From an uncultured Clostridia bacterium (GTDB lineage: Bacteria; Bacillota; Limnochordia; Darwinibacteriales; Darwinibacteriaceae), in NCBI GenBank assembly GCA_900018335.1, contig FIZK01000007.1:1-33735 (forward strand): 33,735 nt of DNA, given 5' to 3'. The notes beneath the pieces were generated by a model that was given only the letters and a program-made list of their open reading frames with translations, made no database searches and was not told where the DNA came from. This document shows, piece by piece, positions 22,518 to 31,222 of this stretch (position 1 is the first letter of the stretch; every line of letters starts with the position of its first letter). A program made the position numbers and the translations under genes.

Positions 22518-23426
22518 ATGGGATTTGTGGTAGGAGTGGACTTAGGTGGAACCGCGACCAAGATCGCGGTGTTTAACGAGCAAGGTGAAATCCGCGCATC
22601 CACTCAGATCAAGACGAGAACCGAGGATGGGGGCAAACACATCCTGGGGGACATCGCCAGTGCAGTAAGGGCCGTGTTGAACGAAGAGGCCATTGAACTG
22701 GATGAGCTAGTGGGCATCGGCGTCGGTGTACCCGGCCCGGTTATGGATGGACGCACTGTAACTAGCTGCGTCAACTTGGGCTGGGGTGAAACGGATGTGG
22801 CGAGTTTCCTAGAACGGGAACTGGGCTGCAAATGCCGGATTGGCAACGACGCTAACGTGGCGGCCTTGGGAGAGGCTTGGAAGGGAGCTTCCCGCGACAC
22901 CCATTCTTCAGTGATGATTACCATCGGTACTGGGGTGGGCGGCGGTGTAATCGTTAACGACAGGATCATTACCGGATTCCACGGCGGCGGCGGCGAAGTG
23001 GGTCATTTCCCCATTCACCCAGGGGTTCAAGGCAGGGTGTGCGGCTGCGGCAGCCCGTACTGCCTGGAGGCGTTCACGTCCGCCAACGGTGTGGTCGCGG
23101 ATTATTTAGTTGCCACGGGCAAGAATATGAGCTGTGAAGAGGTCTTTGACGCGGCGAAAAACGGTGAACCTGAGGCCCTGGCCGTGGTGGATAACATGCA
23201 GCGGCTCCTGGGTCAAGCCTGCGCCTTTATCGCCAGCGTTGTTGATCCGGAAGTCTTTGTGATCGGCGGCGGCGTGTCCAAGGCCGGCGAGTTCTTGGCG
23301 GAAGGGATCCGCAAGTATTACGATCACTATGTCTTCAGTTCCATTAAAGGATCGAAGATAGTGTTAGCCGAATTGGGTAATGAGGCTGGCGTATACGGCG
23401 CTGCCAAGCTAGTTTTATCTGATTAA
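22518..23426 (+). CDS. ROK-family sugar kinase (glucokinase-like)
   Basis: This 302-aa cytoplasmic kinase of the ROK family has the phosphate-binding DLGGT (D8-T12), the catalytic D111 in GNDAN, and the ROK zinc site with H163 (EVGH) and Cys175, Cys177 and Cys182 (VCGCGSPYC). No N-terminal DNA-binding domain is present, so it is an enzyme rather than a regulator. ATG 22518 is used, with GAGGTG nine bases upstream. A longer frame from TTG 22473 would be translated out of the operator and is rejected. It heads an operon with a barrel protein and two oxidoreductases, and could phosphorylate glucose or a sugar released by the deglycosidases. Confidence 0.92.
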   Translation: MGFVVGVDLGGTATKIAVFNEQGEIRASTQIKTRTEDGGKHILGDIASAVRAVLNEEAIELDELVGIGVGVPGPVMDGRTVTSCVNLGWGETDVASFLERELGCKCRIGNDANVAALGEAWKGASRDTHSSVMITIGTGVGGGVIVNDRIITGFHGGGGEVGHFPIHPGVQGRVCGCGSPYCLEAFTSANGVVADYLVATGKNMSCEEVFDAAKNGEPEALAVVDNMQRLLGQACAFIASVVDPEVFVIGGGVSKAGEFLAEGIRKYYDHYVFSSIKGSKIVLAELGNEAGVYGAAKLVLSD

Positions 23427-23451
23427 GTAAAGCGTAAAGGAGTTGATGCCA

Positions 23452-24366
23452 TTGAAACTGGGTTTTATCACAGCGATTCTGGACTTTATGAACTTCGAGC
23501 AGGTCATTGACACAGCAGCCAGTTTGGGTTACAGCTGTGTGGAACTGGCTTGCTGGCCGCAGGAGGCGGCGGCCCGGAGATACGCTGGGGTGAGCCATCT
23601 GAACGTGGCCGAGTTGGATGACGCCAAGGCCGCATATGTCAAGGACTACTGCCGGTCTAAAGGTGTGGAGATTTCTTCCCTCGCCTACTATCCCAACAAC
23701 CTCACCGAAGATTTGGAGCAGCGCAAGTATTTCCACGACCACCTGTATAAGGTGATCGAAGCGTCGGCCAAGCTCGGCGTGAATATGGTGACCACCTTTG
23801 TGGGCAGGATGCAGAGCAAGTCCATTGAGGAGAACTTGGAGGAGTTCGCCAAAGTGTGGCCGCCCATTATCAAGTTTGCTGAGGAGCGGGGAGTAAAGAT
23901 AGCCATTGAGAACTGCCCCATGCTCTTTACCCGCGACGAATGGCCGGGTGGACAGAACATCGCTTCCACGCCTGCCAACTGGCGCAAGCTGTTCGAGATC
24001 ATTGACAGCGACTACTTTGGACTCAACTACGATCCGTCCCATTTCATCTGGCTGCAGATGGACTATGTGAAGCCCATGTACGAGTTCAAAGATAAGATTT
24101 TCCACGTCCACTTCAAAGACCTGAAGATCGATTACGATCGTCTGGACGATGTGGGCGTCATGGCCTATCCGCTGGAGTACATGACTCCCAAGATTCCCGG
24201 CCATGGCGATGTGGATTGGGGCAGGTTTGCCTCCGCCCTTTATGACATCGGCTTCAACGGATATGCCTGCGTTGAGGTTGAGGATCGGGCCTTTGAAGGA
24301 AGTCAAGAAAGCGTCTTGAACAGCCTGAGACTGAGCAAGCGCTATCTGGAACAGTTTGTGATCTGA
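23452..24366 (+). CDS. TIM-barrel sugar phosphate isomerase/epimerase-like protein
   Basis: This 304-aa xylose isomerase-like barrel belongs to a different subgroup from the three paired ones and has no small partner gene. Likely metal ligands are E153 (AIENCP), D194 (YDPSH), H220 (HVHFKD) and E275 (VEVED). Proteins of this type beside Gfo/Idh/MocA enzymes often isomerise or epimerise keto-sugars or inositols. The start is uncertain: TTG 23452 has ideal spacing (nine bases) from GGAG, while ATG 23446 is closer. The gene lies 25 bases after the ROK kinase. It may process the keto-sugar formed by its neighbours; this is inference. Confidence 0.85.
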   Translation: MKLGFITAILDFMNFEQVIDTAASLGYSCVELACWPQEAAARRYAGVSHLNVAELDDAKAAYVKDYCRSKGVEISSLAYYPNNLTEDLEQRKYFHDHLYKVIEASAKLGVNMVTTFVGRMQSKSIEENLEEFAKVWPPIIKFAEERGVKIAIENCPMLFTRDEWPGGQNIASTPANWRKLFEIIDSDYFGLNYDPSHFIWLQMDYVKPMYEFKDKIFHVHFKDLKIDYDRLDDVGVMAYPLEYMTPKIPGHGDVDWGRFASALYDIGFNGYACVEVEDRAFEGSQESVLNSLRLSKRYLEQFVI

Positions 24367-24392
24367 AACTAGAACAGTTAGGGGTGAGAGAT

Positions 24393-25454
24393 ATGACAAT
24401 CAAGATGGGAATCCTCGGTTTCGGTTTTATGGGGCACGAGCTGGAGACTCTGCTCTCCACGTTCGAAGAGATTGAACTAGTGGCCCTCTGTGATATCGAA
24501 CCGGAACAGATGGCTGATGCCAAGACGCCCGGCATTGCCAAGTACGAACATATGGACGACTTCTTTGGGCACCCGGGGATGGATACGGTGATCATTGCCA
24601 TTCCCAACCACCTGCACAAAGACGCCGTGATCAAGGCAGCCCAAGCCGGCAAGCACATAATCTGTGAAAAACCGGTGGCCCTCAATTTGCAGGAACTGGA
24701 TGAGATGGAAAAGGCCGTCCAGGAAGCCGGCGTGAAATTTACAGTTCACCACCAGAGAAGGTTCGATCCCGACTATAGAACCGCCAAGGCCATCTTTGAC
24801 AGCCAGGAATTGGGAGACATCTACACCATTCAGAGCATGACCTACGGCTTTAACGGCAATATGCACGACTGGCATGTCTACAAGAAGTTTGGCGGCGGCA
24901 TGCTCTATGACTGGGGAGTACACCTGATCGACCAGGTGCTCTGGATGGTTCCCAGCCCAGTGAAAACAGTCTACGCGGATATCCGCAACGTGATCAACAA
25001 AGAAGTGGACGACTACTTCAAGATCATCCTCCGCTTTGAGAACAACATGGTGGCCGAAGTCGAACTGGGCACCTACTTCTTAGCCGATAAGCCCAAGTGG
25101 TTCGAGCGCCATTGGTTCCTGGGCGGCAACAAGGGCAGCGCCTATATCGACGGCTTCAAGCCCACTGGGAAGATCTGCACAACCTCCGCTCTGTTGGAGA
25201 ATGTGGGGGATAAGCGGACCATGACCGCAGCAGGTCCCACCAGGTCCTTTGGTCCGCCGCCACCGGGAAGGCTGATCACCAAGGATCTGCCCGAGGTGAA
25301 CACCAACCATCGCATGTACTTCGAGAACTTCGTCCGGGCCATGCAGGGGAAAGAAGACCTTCTGGTGACCATCCCCGAGGTGAGAACCACCCTCGCCGTG
25401 ATGGAAGCGGTCTTCAAATCGGGCGAAACCGGCCAAGTCATTACCCTGGGCTAG
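24393..25454 (+). CDS. Gfo/Idh/MocA-family NAD(P)-dependent oxidoreductase (first)
   Basis: This 353-aa sugar dehydrogenase has an N-terminal Rossmann fold (GFGFMG, residues 9-14), the conserved CEKP with K93, and the catalytic pattern D173-WGV-H177-LI-D180. In C-glycoside catabolism the relative DgpA oxidises the sugar at C3 before the deglycosidase acts, so this is a candidate for that step. ATG 24393 is preferred to GTG 24384 because AGGGG lies eight bases upstream of the ATG. It is the third gene of the operon and is followed by a second family member. Oxidation at C3 is inferred, not shown. Confidence 0.92.
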   Translation: MTIKMGILGFGFMGHELETLLSTFEEIELVALCDIEPEQMADAKTPGIAKYEHMDDFFGHPGMDTVIIAIPNHLHKDAVIKAAQAGKHIICEKPVALNLQELDEMEKAVQEAGVKFTVHHQRRFDPDYRTAKAIFDSQELGDIYTIQSMTYGFNGNMHDWHVYKKFGGGMLYDWGVHLIDQVLWMVPSPVKTVYADIRNVINKEVDDYFKIILRFENNMVAEVELGTYFLADKPKWFERHWFLGGNKGSAYIDGFKPTGKICTTSALLENVGDKRTMTAAGPTRSFGPPPPGRLITKDLPEVNTNHRMYFENFVRAMQGKEDLLVTIPEVRTTLAVMEAVFKSGETGQVITLG

Positions 25455-25528
25455 CTGCACTACTAGATGGAGAGTTTGGTCTTACCAAATTCAAGATAGA
25501 AACAGAGCTAAGTTAGGAGGATTTCGCG

Positions 25529-26626
25529 ATGAGCAAAAAAATCAAAATCGGAATTATCGGCTGTGGAGGAATTGCCAACCAAAAACACATGCCCGCCCTG
25601 CAAAAGCTGGCTGACGACTGCGAAATGGTAGCCTTCTGCGATATCATTGAGAGCCGCGCCGTGAAGGCAGCCCAAGAGTACGGTGTAGAGGGCGCCAGGG
25701 TGTACACAGACTACAGGGATCTGCTCAAGGAAGAGGAGATTGACGTTGTACACGTCCTCACCCCCAACGTGAGCCATAGTCCCATTACCGTAGCCGCTTT
25801 TGAGGCTGGTAAACATGTCATGTGCGAGAAACCCATGGCCCACAGCACCGAAGCTGCTCAGAAGATGATGGATGCCTGGCGGAAATCGGGCAAGAAGTTC
25901 ACCATCGGCTATCAGAACAGGTTCCGGAATGAAGTCCAGACTCTATATCACTCCTGCCGAAACGGTGAACTGGGCGACGTCTACTTTGCCAAAGCCCATG
26001 CCATCAGGCGCCGTGCCGTTCCCACCTGGGGCGTATTCCAGGACAAGGAAAAACAGGGCGGCGGACCCCTCATTGACATCGGTACCCACGCTCTGGATAT
26101 GACCCTGTGGATGATGGACAACTATGAGGTTGACTCCGTGACCGGTTCCGTCTTCTACAAGATGGGTGACCAGGTCGACGGCAACCTGTTTGGTCCCTGG
26201 GACCCCTCCACTTTCGAAGTAGAAGACTCGGCCTTCGGCTTCATCAAAATGAAAAACGGAGCCACCATCTTCCTGGAAGCATCTTGGGTGCTGAACGTAG
26301 TGGAATCCCGCGAAGCTTCAACCACCCTGTGCGGTACCAAAGCTGGCGCGGAAATCCGCTCCGGTATGAGCTATGCCAAGAATGAGCTTATCTACAACAG
26401 AGTCCTGCACGGCACACCAACTGAAGAACGCAATTCAGCCATGGGCGCAGTAGCCTACTTCGAAGGTTCCCAGGCTGCAGAGGGTATCGTAGAAGCCCGG
26501 CAGTGGATTAACGCTTTGAAGAACGACACTGAACCTCTGGTCAAACCTGAACAGGCGTTTGTAGTTACTCAGATTCTCGAGGCGATTTACCAGTCTCACG
26601 CCCAGGGCAAAGAGATTAAGTTCTAG
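25529..26626 (+). CDS. Gfo/Idh/MocA-family NAD(P)-dependent oxidoreductase (second)
   Basis: This 365-aa second oxidoreductase has the Rossmann motif GCGGIA (11-16), CEKP with K101 and D183-IGT-H187-AL-D190. It is only distantly similar to its neighbour, so the two probably act on different substrates, or one oxidises the glycoside and the other reduces the released keto-sugar. An AGGAGG ribosome binding site lies eight bases before the ATG. The 74-base gap before it shows no clear promoter. It is the last gene before the terminator at 26636. Confidence 0.92.
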   Translation: MSKKIKIGIIGCGGIANQKHMPALQKLADDCEMVAFCDIIESRAVKAAQEYGVEGARVYTDYRDLLKEEEIDVVHVLTPNVSHSPITVAAFEAGKHVMCEKPMAHSTEAAQKMMDAWRKSGKKFTIGYQNRFRNEVQTLYHSCRNGELGDVYFAKAHAIRRRAVPTWGVFQDKEKQGGGPLIDIGTHALDMTLWMMDNYEVDSVTGSVFYKMGDQVDGNLFGPWDPSTFEVEDSAFGFIKMKNGATIFLEASWVLNVVESREASTTLCGTKAGAEIRSGMSYAKNELIYNRVLHGTPTEERNSAMGAVAYFEGSQAAEGIVEARQWINALKNDTEPLVKPEQAFVVTQILEAIYQSHAQGKEIKF

Positions 26627-26635
26627 CGGAACAGC

Positions 26636-26663
26636 AGCCGCCGGCCTCGGTCCGGCGGCTTTT
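26636..26663 (+). terminator. Terminator after the second oxidoreductase gene
   Basis: Perfect 9-bp arms AGCCGCCGG and CCGGCGGCT with a 7-base loop lead straight into TTTTG. It begins 10 bases after the stop codon. Confidence 0.9.
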
Positions 26664-26710
26664 GTCTCATTGTGTGCGCGGCTAATGGATGCGGGGGAGG
26701 GATGGTGAAG

Positions 26711-28345
26711 ATGCTGAACCTGATCATTGTTGACGACGAGTATCATGCTTTGCAGGCCATCAAGACCGCGGTGGATTGGCAAGAACTAGGCATCTCCCAT
26801 GTGTTTGAGGCCGCAAACATCAAAGAGGCCAAGAACATCTTCCGCGCACACCCAGTGCATCTCATGCTGTGTGACATCGAAATGCCCCAAGGCAGTGGCT
26901 TGGATCTGTTGGCCTGGGTACGGGAGAGGTACCCTGCCGTGAGGTGCGTTTTCCTCACCTGTCATGCGGAGTTCGCCTACGCCCAAAGGGCCATTGAGCT
27001 GGGCAGCACAGAATACATCCTTAAGCCCGTTGCTGGGCAGCGGCTCAAGGAAGCAGTTCTCAAGGCCATGGGTGAGGTGAAGGCGGATCGGCTCGTGGAA
27101 CGGGGGCAGCTGTGGCTCAAGCAGCAACCCCTGTTTGTGGAGCACTTTTGGTTTGACGTGATCAAAGGGAGAATTCCGCCCAGCAAAGATGCGCTGCAGG
27201 AAGCAGCCCAGGCGCGGGGGATTACCTACGACCTGACGGGGAAGTTTGTGCCCGTCCTGCTCAGTTTGGAAGAGGTGGGCACCACCGAATCCCTGGAAGA
27301 ACTGCGGCGGAGTCTCTGGCAGCTGGCCCGGGAGATCATCGTGGGTACAAGTGTTGGGGGAAGCATGGTCCAGCTCAGCGGCGAGTTGGCCCTGGCCCTG
27401 GCGGAGCAGGATCCGAAAACGGTCAAGTCCCACTGCCACCTGTTCATTAAGGAGGCCCAAGAGCGGTTCCAAGCCCAGCTTTCCTGCTATGTGGGTGTGG
27501 AAACAGCCCCCCACAAACTGGCAGTGGCCGTTGGAGATCTCATCCGGATCAGGGAACACAGCGTGGCCCCGAAGGGTCAGGTGTTTCTGCTGGAGCGGGC
27601 GGTGAGGCAGGCTGATGGTCCGAAACCGCCAATTCACCTGCCAGATGCGGAGCTCTGGTTGACGCTGCTGGAACAGCGCGACCCGCAGCGCCTTGTCGCG
27701 GAAGCCCGCAAGTACCTGGAACACACCATGGAGACAACAGGCCTCGATACCCATGCCCTCTACGTTTTCCAGCAGGATTTCCTGCAGCTATTCTATTACG
27801 TGTTGAGAAACAAGGGGGTCCAGGCCCACCAGCTGTTCCAAGGTGAAGAAACGGTGGAACTCCAGAAACGGTCCACCCGCTCCCTGGACGATTTGCTCCA
27901 ATGGCTGGAGCACATTGTGGGCGAGTTCAAAAAGCAGTGCCAGGAGTCCATGTCCGTTGTGGAACAGGTGCGGCTTTATATTGCCCAGAACATCAACGAC
28001 GTGAACATCACTTGTAAGGAAATCGCCGATTACGTTGGTTACAACCCCGACTACCTGAACCGCATTTTCAGAGACAGGACCGGACTCACCATCGTGCAGT
28101 ACCTGGTGCAGGAGCGGATGGAAATGGCTAAGAAGTTGCTGGTGCGTACTGATATGCAGATCAGCAGCGTGGCCTCACAGGTTGGCTACACTAACTTCTC
28201 CTATTTCGCCAAGGTCTTCAAGGGCTACACAAACATGACTCCCAGTGAGTATCGCCGGGCGCTGCGGGCCAGCCTGGCGGGGAAACGGCTCATGGACGCC
28301 TTCTCCTCCCCTGGGGGAGGCGGAGGAATGAGCAGCGGTGCCTAG
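26711..28345 (+). CDS. Response regulator, YesN type (receiver plus AraC helix-turn-helix)
   Basis: This 544-aa transcription regulator has an N-terminal receiver domain with the acidic pair D8/D9, the phosphoacceptor D55 (CDIEMP), T83 and K105 (LKPV). A long middle region of unclear fold follows, then a C-terminal AraC/XylS double helix-turn-helix (from about residue 425; KEIADYVGYNPDYLNRIF and the end motif MTPSEYRR). ATG 26711 is chosen because GGAGG is nine bases upstream; ATG 26702 and GTG 26672 lie too close to the ribosome binding site or the terminator. It overlaps the kinase gene by 8 bases. Regulators of this family usually control the adjacent LplBC-type importer. Confidence 0.93.
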   Translation: MLNLIIVDDEYHALQAIKTAVDWQELGISHVFEAANIKEAKNIFRAHPVHLMLCDIEMPQGSGLDLLAWVRERYPAVRCVFLTCHAEFAYAQRAIELGSTEYILKPVAGQRLKEAVLKAMGEVKADRLVERGQLWLKQQPLFVEHFWFDVIKGRIPPSKDALQEAAQARGITYDLTGKFVPVLLSLEEVGTTESLEELRRSLWQLAREIIVGTSVGGSMVQLSGELALALAEQDPKTVKSHCHLFIKEAQERFQAQLSCYVGVETAPHKLAVAVGDLIRIREHSVAPKGQVFLLERAVRQADGPKPPIHLPDAELWLTLLEQRDPQRLVAEARKYLEHTMETTGLDTHALYVFQQDFLQLFYYVLRNKGVQAHQLFQGEETVELQKRSTRSLDDLLQWLEHIVGEFKKQCQESMSVVEQVRLYIAQNINDVNITCKEIADYVGYNPDYLNRIFRDRTGLTIVQYLVQERMEMAKKLLVRTDMQISSVASQVGYTNFSYFAKVFKGYTNMTPSEYRRALRASLAGKRLMDAFSSPGGGGGMSSGA

Positions 28346-30077
28346 GAAGACGCCATACAGATCCATTAAGTTTCAGCTGGCTGCAGCCATTTTGATTGTG
28401 ATGCTGCCCCTGATCAGCTTGATGTCGTACAATTATTACTACTCAGTCCGGGTGCTCTACGATCAGGTGGCCAAGTCCAACAAGAATGCCATCACCCTGT
28501 ACATGAACCAAATCGATCTGCAGCTGCAGGAAGCGGACAAGTATCTTTTGCGCAAGTTTTTGATCGATGATGCGTCTCTTAGTCTGTTAGAAGGCACGCT
28601 GTCACCTGAAGACAGGGTATTGGCCAGAATCCGTCTATTTGGAGAGTTGAGGGAAGATATCCTGGTCTACCCTCTGGTAGATTCTTTTTTTGTCTATTTG
28701 ACGGAGCCGGATGATCTGATCCAGGTTTTTGCCGGTTCTTTAGGCTATGGGGAAAAGAGCAGCCTGGGCTCCTATGTGCGGGCGGTGCTGCCCTTGAGTG
28801 GCAACGGCACCGCGGAAGCGCGCTGGTCGCTAACGCAAGTGGAGGAGATGTACTACCTGCTGCTCACCAGAAAGATCAGCTCCGGTTATGTGGGAGCCTG
28901 GATCAATGCTGAGAAGGTTTTGAGCCCCCTGCAGCTGGTGAACATGGATGGAAAGGGCACCTATCTCCTCGCGGGCTTAGACGGCCTGCTCACCGATGAC
29001 CATGTGGTGCAGGCCAAGGGGCTTGACCTCAGCCGCGGCTTTGCCGAGTATTATCTGTCCGGCAGAGAGGACGCCTATCTGGTTGTGGGCGCAGACTCAA
29101 CCGTGGGCGACTTTAGTTTGGTTGCGCTCATCCCGGATGAGAGCGTTTTAGCGGACATGCCCTATATCAAAAGGGTGCTTCTTTGGATCGTCTTCATGGC
29201 CCTTTTGACTCTGCCTGCGGGTTTGATCTGGCTGAACCGTTTCATCCTCAACCCCCTGAACAGGATCGTGGAGTTCATGAAGGGCATTGGCGCCGAGGGG
29301 TTGCCCCAGACCCGGCTGGCCAATGACGTGGCCACCAGCGAGTTTCAGTTGATCGTGTCCACCTTCAACCGCATGCTGGATCGGATCGAGAAGCTGAAGA
29401 TCGACGTCTATGAAGAGAAGCTCAGTAAGCAGAAGGCTGAACTGAAACATCTGCAGCTGCAGGTAAAACCGCACTTCTTCCTCAATGCCTTAAACATCAT
29501 CCACAGCTTGGCCCAGCTGGGAGATTGTGCCAAGATCCAGGAGATGATCCAGTACCTCACCAACTACTTCCGTTACGTTTTCCGGACCAACACTGATCTG
29601 GTCACGTTAGGGGAGGAACTGGAGTACGTGCGCAACTACATCGGTATTGAACAGCTGCGGTTTCCAGAGCGGCTGGACTGCAGGATTGAGGTGGAAAGTG
29701 GGCTCCTGGATGTGCCTATTCCGCCCTTGACCATCCAGAGCTTTGTGGAGAATTCCACCAAGTATGCAGTTTCCTTGGATCGCCCGCTGCTGGTGGAGAT
29801 AGGCGTAAGGCGGCAGGATGATCGGCCACACGTTGCGGAGATTACCATCAAGGACAATGGAGAGGGTTTTGCCGCGGAGATCTTGGACAAGCTCAGGCGC
29901 GGGGAGGACCTTTCCCGCCGCGGCTGGGGCATCGGCATCAGCAATGTGCGCCGCCGGCTGGAGCTCCTTTACGGACCGCGGGCGCAGATCAGCTTTTTCA
30001 ACCAGGATGGGGCCGTGGTGGTCATTTCCCTGGACACTAAAGGTATGGAAAGCGGCCCTGACGCAGCCCGTCTGTAA
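28338..30077 (+). CDS. Sensor histidine kinase, YesM type
   Basis: This 579-aa membrane histidine kinase has TM1 at about 12-32, an extracytoplasmic sensor region to about 278, TM2 at about 279-302, HAMP, and then the His_kinase domain with the phospho-accepting H379 in KPHFFLNALN. The ATP-binding domain follows (VENSTKYAV, DNGEGF, GWGIGISNVRRR). The GTG start overlaps the regulator gene, with GGAGG 11 bases before it. It pairs with the YesN-like protein. The extracellular domain probably senses an oligosaccharide directly or through a binding protein. A terminator follows, so the permease genes downstream are a separate unit, the likely target. Confidence 0.92.
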   Translation: MPRKTPYRSIKFQLAAAILIVMLPLISLMSYNYYYSVRVLYDQVAKSNKNAITLYMNQIDLQLQEADKYLLRKFLIDDASLSLLEGTLSPEDRVLARIRLFGELREDILVYPLVDSFFVYLTEPDDLIQVFAGSLGYGEKSSLGSYVRAVLPLSGNGTAEARWSLTQVEEMYYLLLTRKISSGYVGAWINAEKVLSPLQLVNMDGKGTYLLAGLDGLLTDDHVVQAKGLDLSRGFAEYYLSGREDAYLVVGADSTVGDFSLVALIPDESVLADMPYIKRVLLWIVFMALLTLPAGLIWLNRFILNPLNRIVEFMKGIGAEGLPQTRLANDVATSEFQLIVSTFNRMLDRIEKLKIDVYEEKLSKQKAELKHLQLQVKPHFFLNALNIIHSLAQLGDCAKIQEMIQYLTNYFRYVFRTNTDLVTLGEELEYVRNYIGIEQLRFPERLDCRIEVESGLLDVPIPPLTIQSFVENSTKYAVSLDRPLLVEIGVRRQDDRPHVAEITIKDNGEGFAAEILDKLRRGEDLSRRGWGIGISNVRRRLELLYGPRAQISFFNQDGAVVVISLDTKGMESGPDAARL

Positions 30078-30079
30078 CT

Positions 30080-30118
30080 AAGAACCGCCTTCTAGCCCTT
30101 AGAGGATCGCGGTTCTTT
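30080..30118 (+). terminator. Terminator after the histidine kinase gene
   Basis: The 9-bp arms AAGAACCGC and GCGGTTCTT enclose a 20-base loop; the distal arm runs into TTCTTT. It starts 3 bases after the kinase stop codon. Confidence 0.75.
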
Positions 30119-30138
30119 GCTTTCTGCCTTTATGTCGT

Positions 30139-30232
30139 AATAATGCTAACAAATAGTCGCCTAAATGGTAGTAAGCCCATAACCACGTATTATATTATTT
30201 AACCAAGCAGTATGCTGCACCAATAATGCTAA
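30139..30232 (+). promoter_or_regulatory. AT-rich regulatory region with direct repeat AATAATGCTAA
   Basis: The 11-base sequence AATAATGCTAA occurs at 30139-30149 and again at 30222-30232, 83 bp apart, either side of an AT-rich stretch that could hold a -10 box (TATATT, 30191-30196). No good -35 is seen, as expected for an activator-dependent promoter. The YesN-like regulator is the natural candidate to bind here. Confidence 0.4.
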
Positions 30233-30248
30233 ACGGAAGAGTGGTATT

Positions 30249-31187
30249 ATGATTGGCGCACAAGCTGGTTCTAGTCAGAGGATGAAAAGGGTGAAGAAGT
30301 ACTTCCCCTTGTTCTTGATGATGGTGCCGGGTTTCATCTACCTGCTGATCAACAACTACCTGCCCATGTTCGGCCTGGTTATCGCCTTTAAGGATATCGA
30401 CTTTACCAAGGGGATCCTGGCCAGCGGCTGGGCGGGCCTGAAGAACTTTAAGTATCTGTTCAGCACGGCAGATGCCTTTATCATCACCCGCAACACGATC
30501 CTTTACAACATTACCTTTATTACCCTCGACCTGATCGTCGCGGTGTTCCTGGCGATTCTGCTCCATGAAATCATGGAATCGTACTCGTCTAAGGTCTATC
30601 AAACCGTGCTGCTGCTGCCCTACATGATTTCCACCGTGATCGTGGGCTACCTGGTTTACGCCTTCCTCAATGTCCGCACGGGGTACGTGAACACGAAACT
30701 AGGTCCTCTGTTCGGGTTCCCCAAGATCAACTGGTATATGGAATCACAGTATTGGCCCTTTATCCTGCCCATTGTCAATCTGTGGAAAACCATAGGTTTT
30801 TCCGTGATGATCTATTTCTCAGCCATCATTGGCCTGGACCGGAGCTGCTATGAAGCGGCGGTAATCGACGGAGCCACCAAATGGCAGCAGATCAGGCATA
30901 TCACCCTGCCCCTGCTCAAGCCGGTGATGATTCTCCTGCTGCTGCTGCAAACGGGACGGATTTTCTACTCCGACTTCGGCATGTTCTATCAAGTGCCCAT
31001 GGACTCGGGGATGCTCTACAGTACCACCAACGTCATTGACACCTACGTGTACAGGGCTCTGCTCAGATTGGGTGACGTGGGCATGGCATCCGCCGCAGGT
31101 TTTTATCAGTCCATCGTCGGGTTCTTACTTGTAGTCACTACTAACCTGATCATTCGCAAGATCAGCCCAGAAGACGCTTTGTTCTAG
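30249..31187 (+). CDS. Oligosaccharide ABC transporter permease, LplB type
   Basis: This 312-aa inner-membrane permease belongs to the LplB/YtcP-associated carbohydrate family. It has a short basic N-terminus, TM1 near 20-40, the family segment NNYLPMFGLVIAFKDID, and an EAA loop (YEAAVIDGATKWQQ, about 197-210). It pairs with the permease at 31223. A DUF3502 binding protein that would normally accompany it is not adjacent; the one at 10187 could serve. ATPases of this family are often a shared MsmX-type protein encoded elsewhere, which fits the absence of one here. ATG 30249 is used; an internal ATG twelve codons on has poorer ribosome-binding-site spacing. Confidence 0.92.
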   Translation: MIGAQAGSSQRMKRVKKYFPLFLMMVPGFIYLLINNYLPMFGLVIAFKDIDFTKGILASGWAGLKNFKYLFSTADAFIITRNTILYNITFITLDLIVAVFLAILLHEIMESYSSKVYQTVLLLPYMISTVIVGYLVYAFLNVRTGYVNTKLGPLFGFPKINWYMESQYWPFILPIVNLWKTIGFSVMIYFSAIIGLDRSCYEAAVIDGATKWQQIRHITLPLLKPVMILLLLLQTGRIFYSDFGMFYQVPMDSGMLYSTTNVIDTYVYRALLRLGDVGMASAAGFYQSIVGFLLVVTTNLIIRKISPEDALF

Positions 31188-31222
31188 GCTGGTAATCAGG
31201 GATTGGGGAAGGAAGGTTCAGG

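Noticed and set aside
23344-24399. 351-codon minus-strand frame opposite the unpaired barrel gene
   Set aside because: Shadow of the sense gene; it would span the ends of two genes on the other strand.
26786-27754. 322-codon minus-strand frame opposite the response regulator
   Set aside because: Antisense to the receiver and linker of a clear YesN-like gene, with no recognisable motif.
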